A stretch of DNA of 64,000 nucleotides from JAHFRG01 sp036522275 (GTDB lineage: Bacteria; Pseudomonadota; Gammaproteobacteria; Burkholderiales; JAHFRG01). Positions 18,107 through 26,520 of this stretch are shown here, piece by piece. A program made the translations under genes and the position numbers. Position 1 is the stretch's first letter, and each line of letters begins with the position of its first letter. The stretch lies in assembly GCA_036522275.1 (NCBI GenBank), contig DATDGC010000003.1, positions 5,281 through 69,280 of the forward strand, written 5' to 3'. The notes under the pieces are model-generated. The model ran no database searches. It was not told the DNA's origin and saw only the letters and a list, made by a program, of their open reading frames with translations.

Positions 18107-19350
18107 TATCTCACCCTATCCGGTACCGGTTTGGTCCTGTCTATTTTGGTGTACCACGGCATCAGGATAAAGAACAGGAAGTAAATAACGGTACTTATTT
18201 GCGCTACTAGCGTCCGTATCTCGTTCACCGGCTGCGTGCCGAGATAGCCGAGGACGATGAAGCTGATAGTGAACAACGTCAACGCCGTCTTGTAGATCGG
18301 ACCGCGGTAGCGGATTGATTTGACCGGGCTGCGGTCAAGCCATGGCAGGAAGAAAAAGATGATGACCGCTAGACCCATGAACATTACGCCCCAAAGTTTA
18401 GCGGGTACCCACAAGAAATTGAAGGTATTAGCGCGCAGGATGGAATAATAAGACGTGAAGTACCAGAGCGGCGCAATATGCTCAGGGGTTTTCAAAAAAT
18501 CTGCCGGGATAAAATTATTGTACTCCAGGAAATAACCGCCCATATCCGGAATGAAGAACACGATGACCGAGAATACGATAAGAAAAATCACGACCCCCAC
18601 CATGTCTTTCACTGTGTAATACGGGTGGAAAGGGATGCCATCGAGGGGGATGCCGGTTTTCGGGTCCTTGTGCTTCTTGATCTCGATGCCGTCCGGATTA
18701 TTCGAGCCTACTTCGTGCAGCGCAATTAGGTGCGCCGCTACCAATCCCAGCAACACCAACGGCACTGCGATGACGTGATACGCAAAGAAGCGGTTGAGCG
18801 TGGCGTCGGAAACTGCATAGTCGCCGCGTATCCACAGCGCAAGATCGGGGCCGACCAAGGGGATTGCGTCGAACAGGTTGATGATCACCTGCGCGCCCCA
18901 GTATGACATCTGTCCCCACGGCAGCAGGTAGCCGAAGAACGCCTCCGCCATCAGGCACAAATAAATCAGCATGCCGAAAATCCAGAGGAGCTCGCGCGGC
19001 TTGCGGTAGGAGCCATAGAGAATGCCCCTGAACATGTGCAGATACACCACCACGAAAAACATCGATGAGCCGGTGGAATGCATGTAGCGGATCAGCCAGC
19101 CCCAAGACACATCACGCATGATGTATTCCACCGAGGCAAATGCGAGATTCGCATCCGGCTTGTAATTCATGGTCATAAAAATCCCGGTGACGATTTGCAT
19201 TACCAGCACCAGGAGCGCGAGCGAGCCGAAAAAATACCAAAAGTTGAAATTTTTCGGTGCGTAATATTCGGAAAGATGCGTCTTCCATGTGGTCGTCAGC
19301 GGAAAGCGCTCGTCCACCCAGTTGAGGAGTGCGGTCATTTTATTATTCAT
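18106..19350 (-). CDS. petB: Ubiquinol-cytochrome c reductase, cytochrome b
   Basis: The 414-residue integral membrane protein carries two haem b groups, with His ligands in helix B (RYMHSTGSSMFF, YLHMFRG) and helix D (FAYHVIAVP, AAHLIALHE). The Qo-site region contains the usual PEW-like element in the form TPEHIAPLWYF. It starts just after the petA stop; a second in-frame Met lies four codons later (MTALLNW). The subunit is the quinol-oxidising core of complex III. Confidence 0.97.
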   Translation of the reverse strand: MNNKMTALLNWVDERFPLTTTWKTHLSEYYAPKNFNFWYFFGSLALLVLVMQIVTGIFMTMNYKPDANLAFASVEYIMRDVSWGWLIRYMHSTGSSMFFVVVYLHMFRGILYGSYRKPRELLWIFGMLIYLCLMAEAFFGYLLPWGQMSYWGAQVIINLFDAIPLVGPDLALWIRGDYAVSDATLNRFFAYHVIAVPLVLLGLVAAHLIALHEVGSNNPDGIEIKKHKDPKTGIPLDGIPFHPYYTVKDMVGVVIFLIVFSVIVFFIPDMGGYFLEYNNFIPADFLKTPEHIAPLWYFTSYYSILRANTFNFLWVPAKLWGVMFMGLAVIIFFFLPWLDRSPVKSIRYRGPIYKTALTLFTISFIVLGYLGTQPVNEIRTLVAQISTVIYFLFFILMPWYTKIDRTKPVPDRVR

Positions 19351-19352
19351 TA

Positions 19353-19949
19353 TCAGGCTACCTTGGAGTCCTCGCCGATCAAAATCTTGCTGTCGCTGAG
19401 ATACTTGTGTGGTGGAACCACCAAATTAGTCGGCGCGGGAAAGCCTTTGAACACTCTACCGGCGAGATCGAAGCGTGAGCCGTGACAGGGGCAGAAAAAG
19501 CCACCCGGCCAGTCGGCGCCGAGGTCAGCCACTCCCTCTTCCTTGCGGAAAGTCGGCGAGCAGCCCAGATGGGTACAAATCCCGACCACTATGAAGTACT
19601 CCGGCTTGATTGAGCGCGTGAGATTTTTGCAGTATGTCGGCTGTTGGGGCACATCAGAGTCGGGATCGATCAGCCTGTCGCTGAGAGTCGGGAGCGTGTC
19701 GAGCATTTCCTTGGTGCGGTTAACGATCCACACCACCTTGCCTTGCCACTCCACATCGAGCTTCATCCCCAACTCGACTTTGCCGATGTCCACTTCCACT
19801 GGCGCGCCGCCGGCGAGCGCCCGCTGGCTGGGCATCATGGAAACGACAAATGGCAGGGCAGAAGCAACGGTCGCCACTCCGCCCACCGCCGTGGTGGTGG
19901 CGATGAGAAACCGCCGTTTGCCGCGATTCACCTGATTGCTGTCGGTCAT
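19353..19949 (-). CDS. petA: Ubiquinol-cytochrome c reductase, Rieske iron-sulfur subunit
   Basis: The 198-residue protein starts with a twin-arginine leader/anchor (GKRRFLIA followed by a hydrophobic stretch). The 2Fe-2S binding boxes are CTHLGCSP and CPCHGSRFD. It is the first gene of petABC. The Tat translocase that exports this class of protein is encoded about 2 kb away, a common arrangement in betaproteobacteria. Confidence 0.97.
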   Translation of the reverse strand: MTDSNQVNRGKRRFLIATTTAVGGVATVASALPFVVSMMPSQRALAGGAPVEVDIGKVELGMKLDVEWQGKVVWIVNRTKEMLDTLPTLSDRLIDPDSDVPQQPTYCKNLTRSIKPEYFIVVGICTHLGCSPTFRKEEGVADLGADWPGGFFCPCHGSRFDLAGRVFKGFPAPTNLVVPPHKYLSDSKILIGEDSKVA

Positions 19950-19987
19950 TCAACGATTCCCTAGTTGCGGAGACTAAAAATCTGATC

Positions 19988-20017
19988 ATTTTACCTGAAT
20001 CGAAAAGGAAACTTAAA
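19988..20017 (-). promoter_or_regulatory. Candidate sigma-70 promoter for petABC
   Basis: On the minus strand TTTAAG (20012-20017) and TAAAAT (19988-19993) are separated by 18 bases, about 40 bases upstream of the petA ATG. The -35 box is weak, so this rests on position and A/T content. Confidence 0.3.
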
Positions 20018-20191
20018 TTCTTTGACGCTAAAATAGGATGAGGGAGCCGCCAAAAAATACTTTGAATTAGAGAGTTACAACAACTACTCTCGAGATATTT
20101 AGAGAGAGTTTGCGCGCAAAAACGCAAGCCGCCTCTGGACACGGCAAATGTTAATATGCGAGGCAAAAATTGTTTCGTGTTAATAAGTTAA

Positions 20192-20569
20192 TTGACTCTG
20201 ACCCTATTTATGCTGTTTATGCTCTTACGCACAGAATCTAACCCACAGTCGTATGAAACAAGGCTGCATTGGATAGTCTACGTTTCGCTGAAGGCTCTGC
20301 TGACGCTCTTCATAGATCCACTCATTGCCCGCGCCACCAGCGTGTTCGCCATCACCAACAATCGCATCATCATCAAAGTGGGGCTCATGTACCGGCACAC
20401 TCTTGAGATGAACCTTTTAAAAGTCGAGTCCGGTGGATCAAGGCATCTGGGGGCATTTCCTAGGGATGGCTCCATTACAGTCATCGGCACCGGCGGAACG
20501 AATGAGCCATTCACCCACATTGCGAATCCGATAGAGTTCAGGAAGCAATTTCAACAGCTTCAAGCATAG
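20192..20569 (+). pseudogene. Remnant of a bacterial PH-domain (bPH_2/DUF304) membrane protein
   Basis: The 125-residue frame keeps the family pattern FAITNNRIIIKVGL, LEMNLLKVES and GSITVIGTGGTNEPF, so it is clearly a PH-domain relative. Between VES and GSITV the reading (SGGSRHLGAFPR) does not resemble the family. The +1 frame over the same bases gives VDQGIWGHFLG, close to the expected VDQxxxGRxLG. This points to two compensating indels. The N-terminal part is also shorter than usual, with only one hydrophobic stretch after the RLHW motif. It could still be expressed as a variant protein; assembly error is another possibility. Confidence 0.55.
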
Positions 20570-20687
20570 CGGGAGACCGTGTCCGCACGCTGCGCCCGCA
20601 GCTTTTTCAGGCAAAAGCAAAACTTGCCAAGTATTCCCTTTTATGAGAAAGCCTTTTGCGCGATAATTATGCGTTCAACTTAACCTT

Positions 20688-21872
20688 ATGGTAACCCTGT
20701 ATATGCGCAAGTTTTGGCTGATTTTTGCCCAGACCGCGACCATCTGCCTCGCGGTGGTGTTTGTGGTCACCACTCTGAAACCGGAACTGCTGCCCGCCGG
20801 CTGGCGCGGCGGCAACGTCGTTTCTTTCAAGGAAGCGGCGCAGGACGTTACGCCGAAAAAAATCAATTCCTACAGCGATGCTTCGAAAAAGGCCATGCCT
20901 GCGGTGGTCAATGTTTCCACCAGCAAGGAAGTGCGCGTGCCGCGCCATCCGCTGATGGACGACCCGTTGTTACGGCATTTCTTCGGCGACCGCCTCGATG
21001 AAAAGCGCCGCACCAACAGTCTTGGCTCCGGTGTGATTGTAAGCCCGCAGGGCTACATCCTCACCAACTACCATGTGGTGAAAGCGGCCGACGAAATCGA
21101 AGTGTTACTCGCTGACGGGCGCAAGGCTACCCCGCGCGTCGTCGGCGACGATCCCGATACCGATCTTGCTGTATTGAAAGTGGACATGAAAAACCTGCCA
21201 GCCATTACTTTCGGGCATTCCGAAGAAGCGAGCGTCGGCGACGTGGTGCTGGCCATCGGCAATCCCTTCGGTGTCGGGCAAACCGTGACCATGGGCATCA
21301 TCAGCGCGCTCGGCCGCAGCCATCTCGGCATCAACACCTTTGAAAACTTCATCCAGACCGACGCTGCGATTAATCCCGGGAACTCGGGTGGCGCGCTGGT
21401 GGATGTTTCGGGCAATCTGATTGGGATCAATAGTGTTATTTATTCCAGAACCGGCAGCTCGTCCGGCATCGGTTTCGCGATTCCCACCAGTGTCGCGAAG
21501 CAGGTGATGGAACAGATCATCAAGAACGGCAGCGTCACCCGCGGCTGGATTGGCGTTGAAGCGCAGGACATGTCCAAGGAATTGGCGGAGTCATTCAAGC
21601 TCCCCAATTCCAGCGGGGCCTTGATTGCTGGCGTGCTGAAAAGCAGCCCGGCTGACAAGGCGGGGGTGAAGCCAGGTGACATCCTGCTGGCTGTGGAAGG
21701 TAGACCGGTCACCGATTCCTTAAACATGCTCAACCTGATTGCCGCACTCCCGCCGGGGAAACCAGTTGCGTTTACCATGATGCGCAACCAGACCGAAGTG
21801 CAGCTTAAAATTACCGTTGGCAAAAGACCGAAACCAGCGGCCCAGGAGCTGGACGACGAGGATGAGGAATAG
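20688..21872 (+). CDS. degS: Periplasmic trypsin-like serine protease with one PDZ domain (DegS/AlgW-like)
   Basis: The 394-residue HtrA-family protease has an N-terminal membrane anchor (about 8-30). The catalytic triad appears as TNYHVV (His), DTDLAVLK (Asp) and GNSGGAL (Ser). A single C-terminal PDZ domain covers about 275-375, followed by an acidic tail. One PDZ plus an uncleaved anchor fits DegS/AlgW, which cleave the anti-sigma factor RseA, better than the two-PDZ DegP/DegQ. ATG 20703 (MRKFWLIF) is an equally plausible start. It is convergent with tatC. Confidence 0.9.
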   Translation: MVTLYMRKFWLIFAQTATICLAVVFVVTTLKPELLPAGWRGGNVVSFKEAAQDVTPKKINSYSDASKKAMPAVVNVSTSKEVRVPRHPLMDDPLLRHFFGDRLDEKRRTNSLGSGVIVSPQGYILTNYHVVKAADEIEVLLADGRKATPRVVGDDPDTDLAVLKVDMKNLPAITFGHSEEASVGDVVLAIGNPFGVGQTVTMGIISALGRSHLGINTFENFIQTDAAINPGNSGGALVDVSGNLIGINSVIYSRTGSSSGIGFAIPTSVAKQVMEQIIKNGSVTRGWIGVEAQDMSKELAESFKLPNSSGALIAGVLKSSPADKAGVKPGDILLAVEGRPVTDSLNMLNLIAALPPGKPVAFTMMRNQTEVQLKITVGKRPKPAAQELDDEDEE

Positions 21873-21888
21873 CAGAGCCGGCTAACGG

Positions 21889-22683
21889 TTACTCGCTGCG
21901 CTTCTTTTGGCTCGCTTCGATATTTTCCGCCTCCGGCTCGGTGAGCGGCCGATAGTCTTCCACTGCACCGGCCGGTTTGCTGACAAGCCCGGCAACCACA
22001 ATCCCCAGTTCATACAGCAGCCACAGCGGCACCGCGAGCATGATTTGGGAAACCACGTCGGGCGGGGTGAATATGGCGCCGATGATAAACGCGCCGACGA
22101 TGGCATAGGGCCGCACTTGCTTGAGCTGTGCGACGCTTACCACGCCTATTTTCACCAGCAGTACCACCGCCACCGGCACTTGGAAAGTAATCCCGAACGC
22201 AACAAACATAGTGAGCACGAAATCCATGTACTTGCCGATATCAGTCATCACCGCCACACCCTGCGGCGCGATGCCGATAATGAAGCTGAACACCACCGGA
22301 AATACCAGTAAGTAGGCGAATGCCATGCCGCACAGAAACAAAAACGTGCTGGCGATGATCAGCGGGCCAACGAGGCGCTTCTCATTGGCGTACAGCCCCG
22401 GCGCGACAAAAGCCCAAAATTGGTATAGAATAAAAGGAAGCGCGATGACGATTGCGGCCATCATCGTCACCTTCATCGGCACTAAAAACGGCGTGGTCAC
22501 TTCGGTCGCGATCATCTGCCCGCCCTGGGGCAGCGCCTTAAGCATCGGCAGCGCGAGCAGCGCATAAATATCACCCGCCCACGGAAACAGACACAGGAAT
22601 ACCACTGCTACCGCAAGAATAGAGCGCAGCAGCCGGTCGCGCAGCTCGATTAAGTGAGAAATGAATGTATCCGGGGTGGCCAT
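21889..22683 (-). CDS. tatC: Sec-independent protein translocase TatC
   Basis: The 264-residue protein has six membrane helices and the family N-terminus FISHLIELRDRLLRS, including the conserved LRxR element that binds the twin-arginine signal. A conserved acidic position appears around PFLVPMKVT. It is the last gene of tatABC, 34 bases after tatB. It forms the receptor complex with TatB in the inner membrane. The C-terminal tail is charged and cytoplasmic. Confidence 0.96.
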   Translation of the reverse strand: MATPDTFISHLIELRDRLLRSILAVAVVFLCLFPWAGDIYALLALPMLKALPQGGQMIATEVTTPFLVPMKVTMMAAIVIALPFILYQFWAFVAPGLYANEKRLVGPLIIASTFLFLCGMAFAYLLVFPVVFSFIIGIAPQGVAVMTDIGKYMDFVLTMFVAFGITFQVPVAVVLLVKIGVVSVAQLKQVRPYAIVGAFIIGAIFTPPDVVSQIMLAVPLWLLYELGIVVAGLVSKPAGAVEDYRPLTEPEAENIEASQKKRSE

Positions 22684-22717
22684 TAGTCAGCGCAATGCGT
22701 CGAGGCCGGCGGTGGGT

Positions 22718-23086
22718 TTAAGCTTGTTTGTGCGGGTTGATGGATGGCGTCTCCAGATTGGAGACCGAGGATGATGGCACTGCGTTCTCGACTGTCTTTT
22801 CCACATCATCGGCGACTGTCTTGATCTGTGTTTCAGTATCACGCGCGCTTTCGCTCACCGTTTTTTCAACGGAGCGCGCCGCTTCCTGCATGCTGGACTG
22901 GAGCTTCTTCAGTTCCTCCATCTGCATCTCGCGGTCAATATCAGCCTTCACCTCGGCAACGTATCGCTGCAGCCGCCCGAACAAATATCCCAAGGTACGC
23001 GCCACCTTCGGCAACCGCTCCGGGCCGATCACGATGAGCGCCACCACGGCGATCACCAGTATTTCAGAAAAGCCAACGTCAAACAT
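22718..23086 (-). CDS. tatB: Sec-independent protein translocase TatB
   Basis: The 122-residue protein starts MFDVGFSEILVIAVVALIVIGPERLP, the canonical short membrane helix and hinge of TatB. An amphipathic helix (about 22-60) and a variable Ser/Thr/acidic tail follow. It works with TatC as the signal-peptide receptor for folded exported proteins such as PetA. It lies between tatA and tatC. Confidence 0.95.
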   Translation of the reverse strand: MFDVGFSEILVIAVVALIVIGPERLPKVARTLGYLFGRLQRYVAEVKADIDREMQMEELKKLQSSMQEAARSVEKTVSESARDTETQIKTVADDVEKTVENAVPSSSVSNLETPSINPHKQA

Positions 23087-23154
23087 GGCAAGTGAGGGGT
23101 GAGGCGTTAGTAGTGAAAGGGGTTCAGAACGGCCTACTCCTCACTCTTTACACC

Positions 23155-23388
23155 TCACGCCTTAGTTTGGGTTTTGTCCTTTACTTCGCCTTCTATGGTC
23201 TTGCCAGTCGCCGGGGGCTGGATCTGCTGCTCGGTCTTATCCTCTTCCGCGTTGCCGCGCATGCCGTCCTTGAATCCCTTCACCGCGTTGCCGAGATCGG
23301 TGCCTATGTTGCGCAGCTTCTTGGTGCCGAAAATCAAGAGCACGATAAGCAGAACAACCAACCAATGCCAAATGCTAAGAGAACCCAT
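23155..23388 (-). CDS. tatA: Sec-independent protein translocase TatA
   Basis: The 77-residue protein has one membrane helix (SIWHWLVVLLIVLLIFG), the conserved FGTKKLR hinge and an amphipathic helix (NIGTDLGNAVKGFKDGM). It oligomerises to form the transport pore. ATG 23388 is chosen because a TTAGGAG ribosome site sits 6 bases upstream; an in-frame TTG at 23394 would extend it by two codons. A mobile element lies immediately upstream and its target tetranucleotide forms part of that ribosome site. Confidence 0.95.
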   Translation of the reverse strand: MGSLSIWHWLVVLLIVLLIFGTKKLRNIGTDLGNAVKGFKDGMRGNAEEDKTEQQIQPPATGKTIEGEVKDKTQTKA

Positions 23389-23394
23389 GTTCAA

Positions 23395-23401
23395 CTCCTA
23401 A
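23395..23401 (-). promoter_or_regulatory. tatA ribosome-binding site at the edge of a MITE
   Basis: TTAGGAG on the minus strand is a strong Shine-Dalgarno site 6 bases from the tatA ATG. Its first four bases (TTAG) are the reverse complement of the CTAA that flanks the element starting at 23402, so the insertion stopped exactly at the site and left it intact. Confidence 0.75.
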
Positions 23402-23676
23402 GGAACCTCTGATTAAGTCCTCCGCGAATTGCGTTGCCGGCAAAATGCGGAGGGATGCGAGGCGCGCGACGAAGGTCGTAGTTAAGCCTACGAAGCCGAG
23501 GAGCGCAACGACGCAGATAACGTATTTTACCGCAACCCGGAGGGACGGGGGCTTTCCGGGCGGTCTGCATTGTCGCTCAGCTTGCCAAGGGGTCTGGCCA
23601 TTGGCTGCGCCTCGCTTCGCGCATCCCATCCCGGAAAGCCTCCGTCGCAACCACGTGGGACTTAACCAGAGGTTCC
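23402..23676. mobile_element. MITE-like element, complete copy (275 bp)
   Basis: The terminal inverted repeats are GGAACCTCTGATTAAGTCC on the left and the complement of GGAACCTCTGGTTAAGTCC on the right, with 18 of 19 bases identical. Flanks are CTAA (left) and CTAG (right), both matching YTAR. Inside lie an exact inverted pair GGCTTTCCGG (23550-23559) / CCGGAAAGCC (23631-23640) and a small CGTAG...CTACG hairpin. No credible transposase frame is present, so it would have to move in trans. It fills nearly the whole space between tatA and the HIT gene. Related partial copies start at 38034 and 63790. Confidence 0.8.
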
Positions 23677-23683
23677 CTAGTGT

Positions 23684-24043
23684 TTACGCCGTCTTGGAGC
23701 GGTACAGCATGGGCGGCAGCACCTCAGGTCCGCCGATGATGTGAATGTGCAAATGAAACACATCCTGCCGCGCCACTCTTCCGGTATTGATGATGGTGCG
23801 GAAACCATCCTTGCACCCTTGTTCTTTAGCAATTTTCGGCGCCAGCACCATGATTTTTCCCAATACATCGTTGTGCGCCCCGCTGACATGCGCAAGCGAA
23901 TCAACATGCTGCTTCGGTATCACCATGAAGTGCACCGGCGCTAGCGGGTTGATATCGTGAAAAGCGAGGACCTCGTCGTCTTCATAGACCTTCTTGCTCG
24001 GGATTTCCCCTCTCACGATCTTGCAAAAAATGCAGTTCTCCAT
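23684..24043 (-). CDS. hinT: HIT-family (histidine triad) nucleotide-binding protein
   Basis: The 119-residue HINT-type protein starts NCIFCKIVRGEIPS and ends its core with the histidine triad VFHLHIHIIGG, the AMP-binding and nucleophile motif. Family members hydrolyse purine nucleoside phosphoramidates. It follows hisE by 21 bases, the usual betaproteobacterial place between the his operon and tatA. The element at 23402-23676 now separates it from tatA and may have broken co-transcription. Confidence 0.95.
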   Translation of the reverse strand: MENCIFCKIVRGEIPSKKVYEDDEVLAFHDINPLAPVHFMVIPKQHVDSLAHVSGAHNDVLGKIMVLAPKIAKEQGCKDGFRTIINTGRVARQDVFHLHIHIIGGPEVLPPMLYRSKTA

Positions 24044-24064
24044 TTATTCTCCGTCTGCGCATTC

Positions 24065-24397
24065 CTAGGGCTTGCCTTTTTTGCGTGCCGCTTTCTCCGC
24101 CAATCCCGAAACACCCTCGCGCCGCTGCAATTCCTGAAGCACGTCATCCGGCGTCAACCCGTAATATGAAAGCATGACCAGGCAGTGAAACCATAGGTCG
24201 GCGGTTTCCTTCACAATCTGTAGTTTATCACCCTCTTTCGCCGCGAGCAGGGTCTCCGAAGCTTCTTCACCGACCTTTTTCAGTATCGCCTCCGGCCCGC
24301 CCGCGTAAAGCCTGGCAACATAAGAATCTTCCGGACTCGCGCCTTTGCGGCTCTCCAGGGTCTTGGCGAGGCGTTGCAATATATTGGCGTCACTCAT
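24065..24397 (-). CDS. hisE: Phosphoribosyl-ATP pyrophosphohydrolase
   Basis: The 110-residue MazG-like all-alpha enzyme performs the second step of histidine synthesis, removing pyrophosphate from PR-ATP. Typical motifs are SYVARLYAGG, KVGEEASETLLAAK and ETADLWFHCLVML with the metal-binding acidic residues. It overlaps the hisI stop by four bases (ATGA type), so the two activities fused in enterobacteria are separate but coupled here. Confidence 0.95.
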   Translation of the reverse strand: MSDANILQRLAKTLESRKGASPEDSYVARLYAGGPEAILKKVGEEASETLLAAKEGDKLQIVKETADLWFHCLVMLSYYGLTPDDVLQELQRREGVSGLAEKAARKKGKP

Positions 24398-24783
24398 TTC
24401 TGGTAAATCTCTTTAGATTCCTTGATGACTGGATTAGTGATCACCCATTTTCCGCTCTGCAATTTCTGAAAGAAACAACTATGCCTTCCGGTATGGCAGG
24501 CTATCCCCCCGATTTGTTCCACCGTAAGCAGCAGTACGTCCTGATCGCAATCGAGGCGGATTTCCTTTACTTTTTGCACATGCCCGGATTCTTCGCCCTT
24601 GCGCCATAATTTTTTGCGCGAGCGCGACCAGTACACCGCCTCGCCGCTGCTCACGGTGCTCTTCAGCGCCTCGCGGTTCATCCAGGCGAACATCAGCACC
24701 TTGCCGCCGCCCGCCTCCTGAACCACCACCGGCACCAAGCCGTCATGCGTCCAGTTTACTTTGTTTAACCAACTATCAGCCAT
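24394..24783 (-). CDS. hisI: Phosphoribosyl-AMP cyclohydrolase
   Basis: The 129-residue enzyme opens the adenine ring of PR-AMP. Visible motifs are WMNREAL, VYWSRSRKKLWRKGEESGH, the metal-binding DCDQDVLL and CHTGRHSCF. It is the monofunctional cyclohydrolase, 12 bases after hisF and overlapping hisE. Confidence 0.95.
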   Translation of the reverse strand: MADSWLNKVNWTHDGLVPVVVQEAGGGKVLMFAWMNREALKSTVSSGEAVYWSRSRKKLWRKGEESGHVQKVKEIRLDCDQDVLLLTVEQIGGIACHTGRHSCFFQKLQSGKWVITNPVIKESKEIYQK

Positions 24784-24795
24784 GAACCTATCTCA

Positions 24796-25566
24796 TCACA
24801 ACCTGACTTCGATATCGTGCTGCGCCATGTATTGCTTGGCCTCCAGCACGGTGTATTCGCCATAGTGGAAAATGCTCGCTGCCAGCACCGCGTCTGCCCT
24901 GCCCTGCAGCACTGCTTCCACCAAATGCTGCAAATTACCCGCGCCGCCGCTGGCTATCACCGGGATGTCCACTGCGTCGCAAATCGCCCGGGTGAGCGCC
25001 AGATCAAAACCGTTCTTCGTGCCATCGCGGTCCATGCTGGTAAGCAGGATTTCACCGGCGCCCAGCGCCTGCATCTGCTTCGCCCATTCTACCGCATCAC
25101 GGCCGCTGGCTTTGCGCCCGCCGTGAGTAAACACCTCCCAACGCGGCTCTGCGCCATCGCCCGCTTGTTTCGCGTCTATCGCCACCACAATGCATTGCGC
25201 GCCGAAGCGGCTGCTCGCGTCCGCCACCAGTTGCGGGTTTTGTACCGCGGAAGTGTTGATGCTGACCTTGTCGGCCCCGGCATTAAGGAGACTGCGCACG
25301 TCCGCCACCGAGCGCACGCCGCCGCCCACTGTCAGGGGGATAAACACCTGCGCCGCCACCTCTTCGATGGCGGAGAGAATCAGGCCGCGCGAATCGGAGC
25401 TGGCGGTAATATCGAGAAAAGCGAGTTCATCCGCGCCCTGCTGGTCGTAGCGGTGGGCGATTTCCACCGGATCCCCGGCATCGCGTAAGCCCACGAAATT
25501 AACGCCTTTGACCACGCGCCCGCCGGTGACATCCAGGCAGGGGATGATGCGTTTGGCTAGGCCCAT
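24796..25566 (-). CDS. hisF: Imidazole glycerol phosphate synthase, cyclase subunit
   Basis: The 256-residue (beta-alpha)8 barrel starts LAKRIIPCLDVTGGRVVKGVNF, with catalytic Asp12, and has the second acid in the VVAIDAKQAGDG segment. It uses ammonia from HisH to make IGP and AICAR. It is separated from hisA by a 92-base gap that holds a palindromic repeat. Confidence 0.96.
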   Translation of the reverse strand: MGLAKRIIPCLDVTGGRVVKGVNFVGLRDAGDPVEIAHRYDQQGADELAFLDITASSDSRGLILSAIEEVAAQVFIPLTVGGGVRSVADVRSLLNAGADKVSINTSAVQNPQLVADASSRFGAQCIVVAIDAKQAGDGAEPRWEVFTHGGRKASGRDAVEWAKQMQALGAGEILLTSMDRDGTKNGFDLALTRAICDAVDIPVIASGGAGNLQHLVEAVLQGRADAVLAASIFHYGEYTVLEAKQYMAQHDIEVRL

Positions 25567-25581
25567 AAATCAGTTTTCCAA

Positions 25582-25657
25582 CGCGGAGGCGCAGGGACGC
25601 AAATAAATCAGGACAAATCTTTTGTTTAAAATTCTCAGCGCCTCTGCATCCCTGCGG
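25582..25657. repeat. Palindromic intergenic repeat between hisA and hisF
   Basis: The left arm CGCGGAGGCGCAGGGACGC (25582-25600) pairs imperfectly with the right arm GCGCCTCTGCATCCCTGCGG (25638-25657), around an A/T-rich centre containing TTTGTTTAAAATTCTC. This resembles the GC-arm / AT-centre repeats with CGCAGAGGCGC cores that recur in many bacterial genomes. It ends one base before the hisA stop codon. Confidence 0.65.
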
Positions 25658-25658
25658 T

Positions 25659-26411
25659 TCAAGACTTGGCTTTCGAGCCAAGTTTATCTGCAAGCGCCTG
25701 GGCGGCTTTGAAATTCAGAGTGCCTTGGTAGATTGCGCGGCCAGTGATGGCGCCCATGATGCCTTCAGACTCCACTTTGCACAGTGCCTTCACATCGTCC
25801 AGACTGGCGAGGCCGCCGCTTGCGATAACCGGGACGGTGAGCGCACGCGAGAGTTCCACCGTGGCTTCAATGTTGACACCGTTCAACATGCCATCCCTGC
25901 TGATATCGGTATAAATCACCGCCTCCACGCCGTAATCCTCGAATTTCTTGGCAAGATCCACCACGTCGTGGCCGGTGATTTTAGACCAGCCGTCCACCGC
26001 TACTTTGCCGCCCCTGGCATCGAGCCCGACCACGATATGGCCGGGGAAAGCGTAGCACGCCTCGCGCAGGAAGCCCGGCGTCTTCACTGCGGCGCTGCCG
26101 ATGATGACGTAAGCGATACCGTCGTCCAGATAGTGCTCGATGGTTTCCAGGTCGCGAATGCCCCCGCCCAGCTGCATAGGGATTTCATTGTTCACGGCAG
26201 CGACGATTTCCTTGATCGCCGCTTCGTTCCTGGGCTTGCCGGCAAAAGCCCCGTTCAAGTCCACCAAATGCAGACGTCGCGCGCCCTGCTCCAGCCATTT
26301 TCTCGCCTGCTTTCCGGGAACGTCGGAAAATACCGTGACGTCTTTCATCGAGCCTTGCTTCAAACGCACGCACTGCCCGTCTTTCAAATCAATCGCAGGA
26401 ATGATTAACAT
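25659..26411 (-). CDS. hisA: Phosphoribosylformimino-AICAR ribotide isomerase
   Basis: The 250-residue (beta-alpha)8 barrel starts MLIIPAIDLKDGQCVRL, with catalytic Asp8. The second half-barrel carries VIYTDISRDGMLNGVN with the second catalytic Asp. It converts ProFAR to PRFAR by an Amadori rearrangement. The length is normal. The stop codon lies directly beside the palindromic repeat. Confidence 0.96.
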   Translation of the reverse strand: MLIIPAIDLKDGQCVRLKQGSMKDVTVFSDVPGKQARKWLEQGARRLHLVDLNGAFAGKPRNEAAIKEIVAAVNNEIPMQLGGGIRDLETIEHYLDDGIAYVIIGSAAVKTPGFLREACYAFPGHIVVGLDARGGKVAVDGWSKITGHDVVDLAKKFEDYGVEAVIYTDISRDGMLNGVNIEATVELSRALTVPVIASGGLASLDDVKALCKVESEGIMGAITGRAIYQGTLNFKAAQALADKLGSKAKS

Positions 26412-26520
26412 CGCTTCGAATTCGGGAGTAAAGCAATCAGATGCGGTTTGCCCGCCTAGCGGATTTTGAATTCACGATTAAATAATACAACATAAACCGG
26501 CACTTTGTGGAAGACACGCA

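Noticed and set aside
23375..23650. Small open frames reading AEDLIRGSL at 23375-23650, 37563-38075 and 63421-63885
   Set aside because: The shared peptide is just the translation of the MITE terminal repeat. It is not evidence of a protein family.
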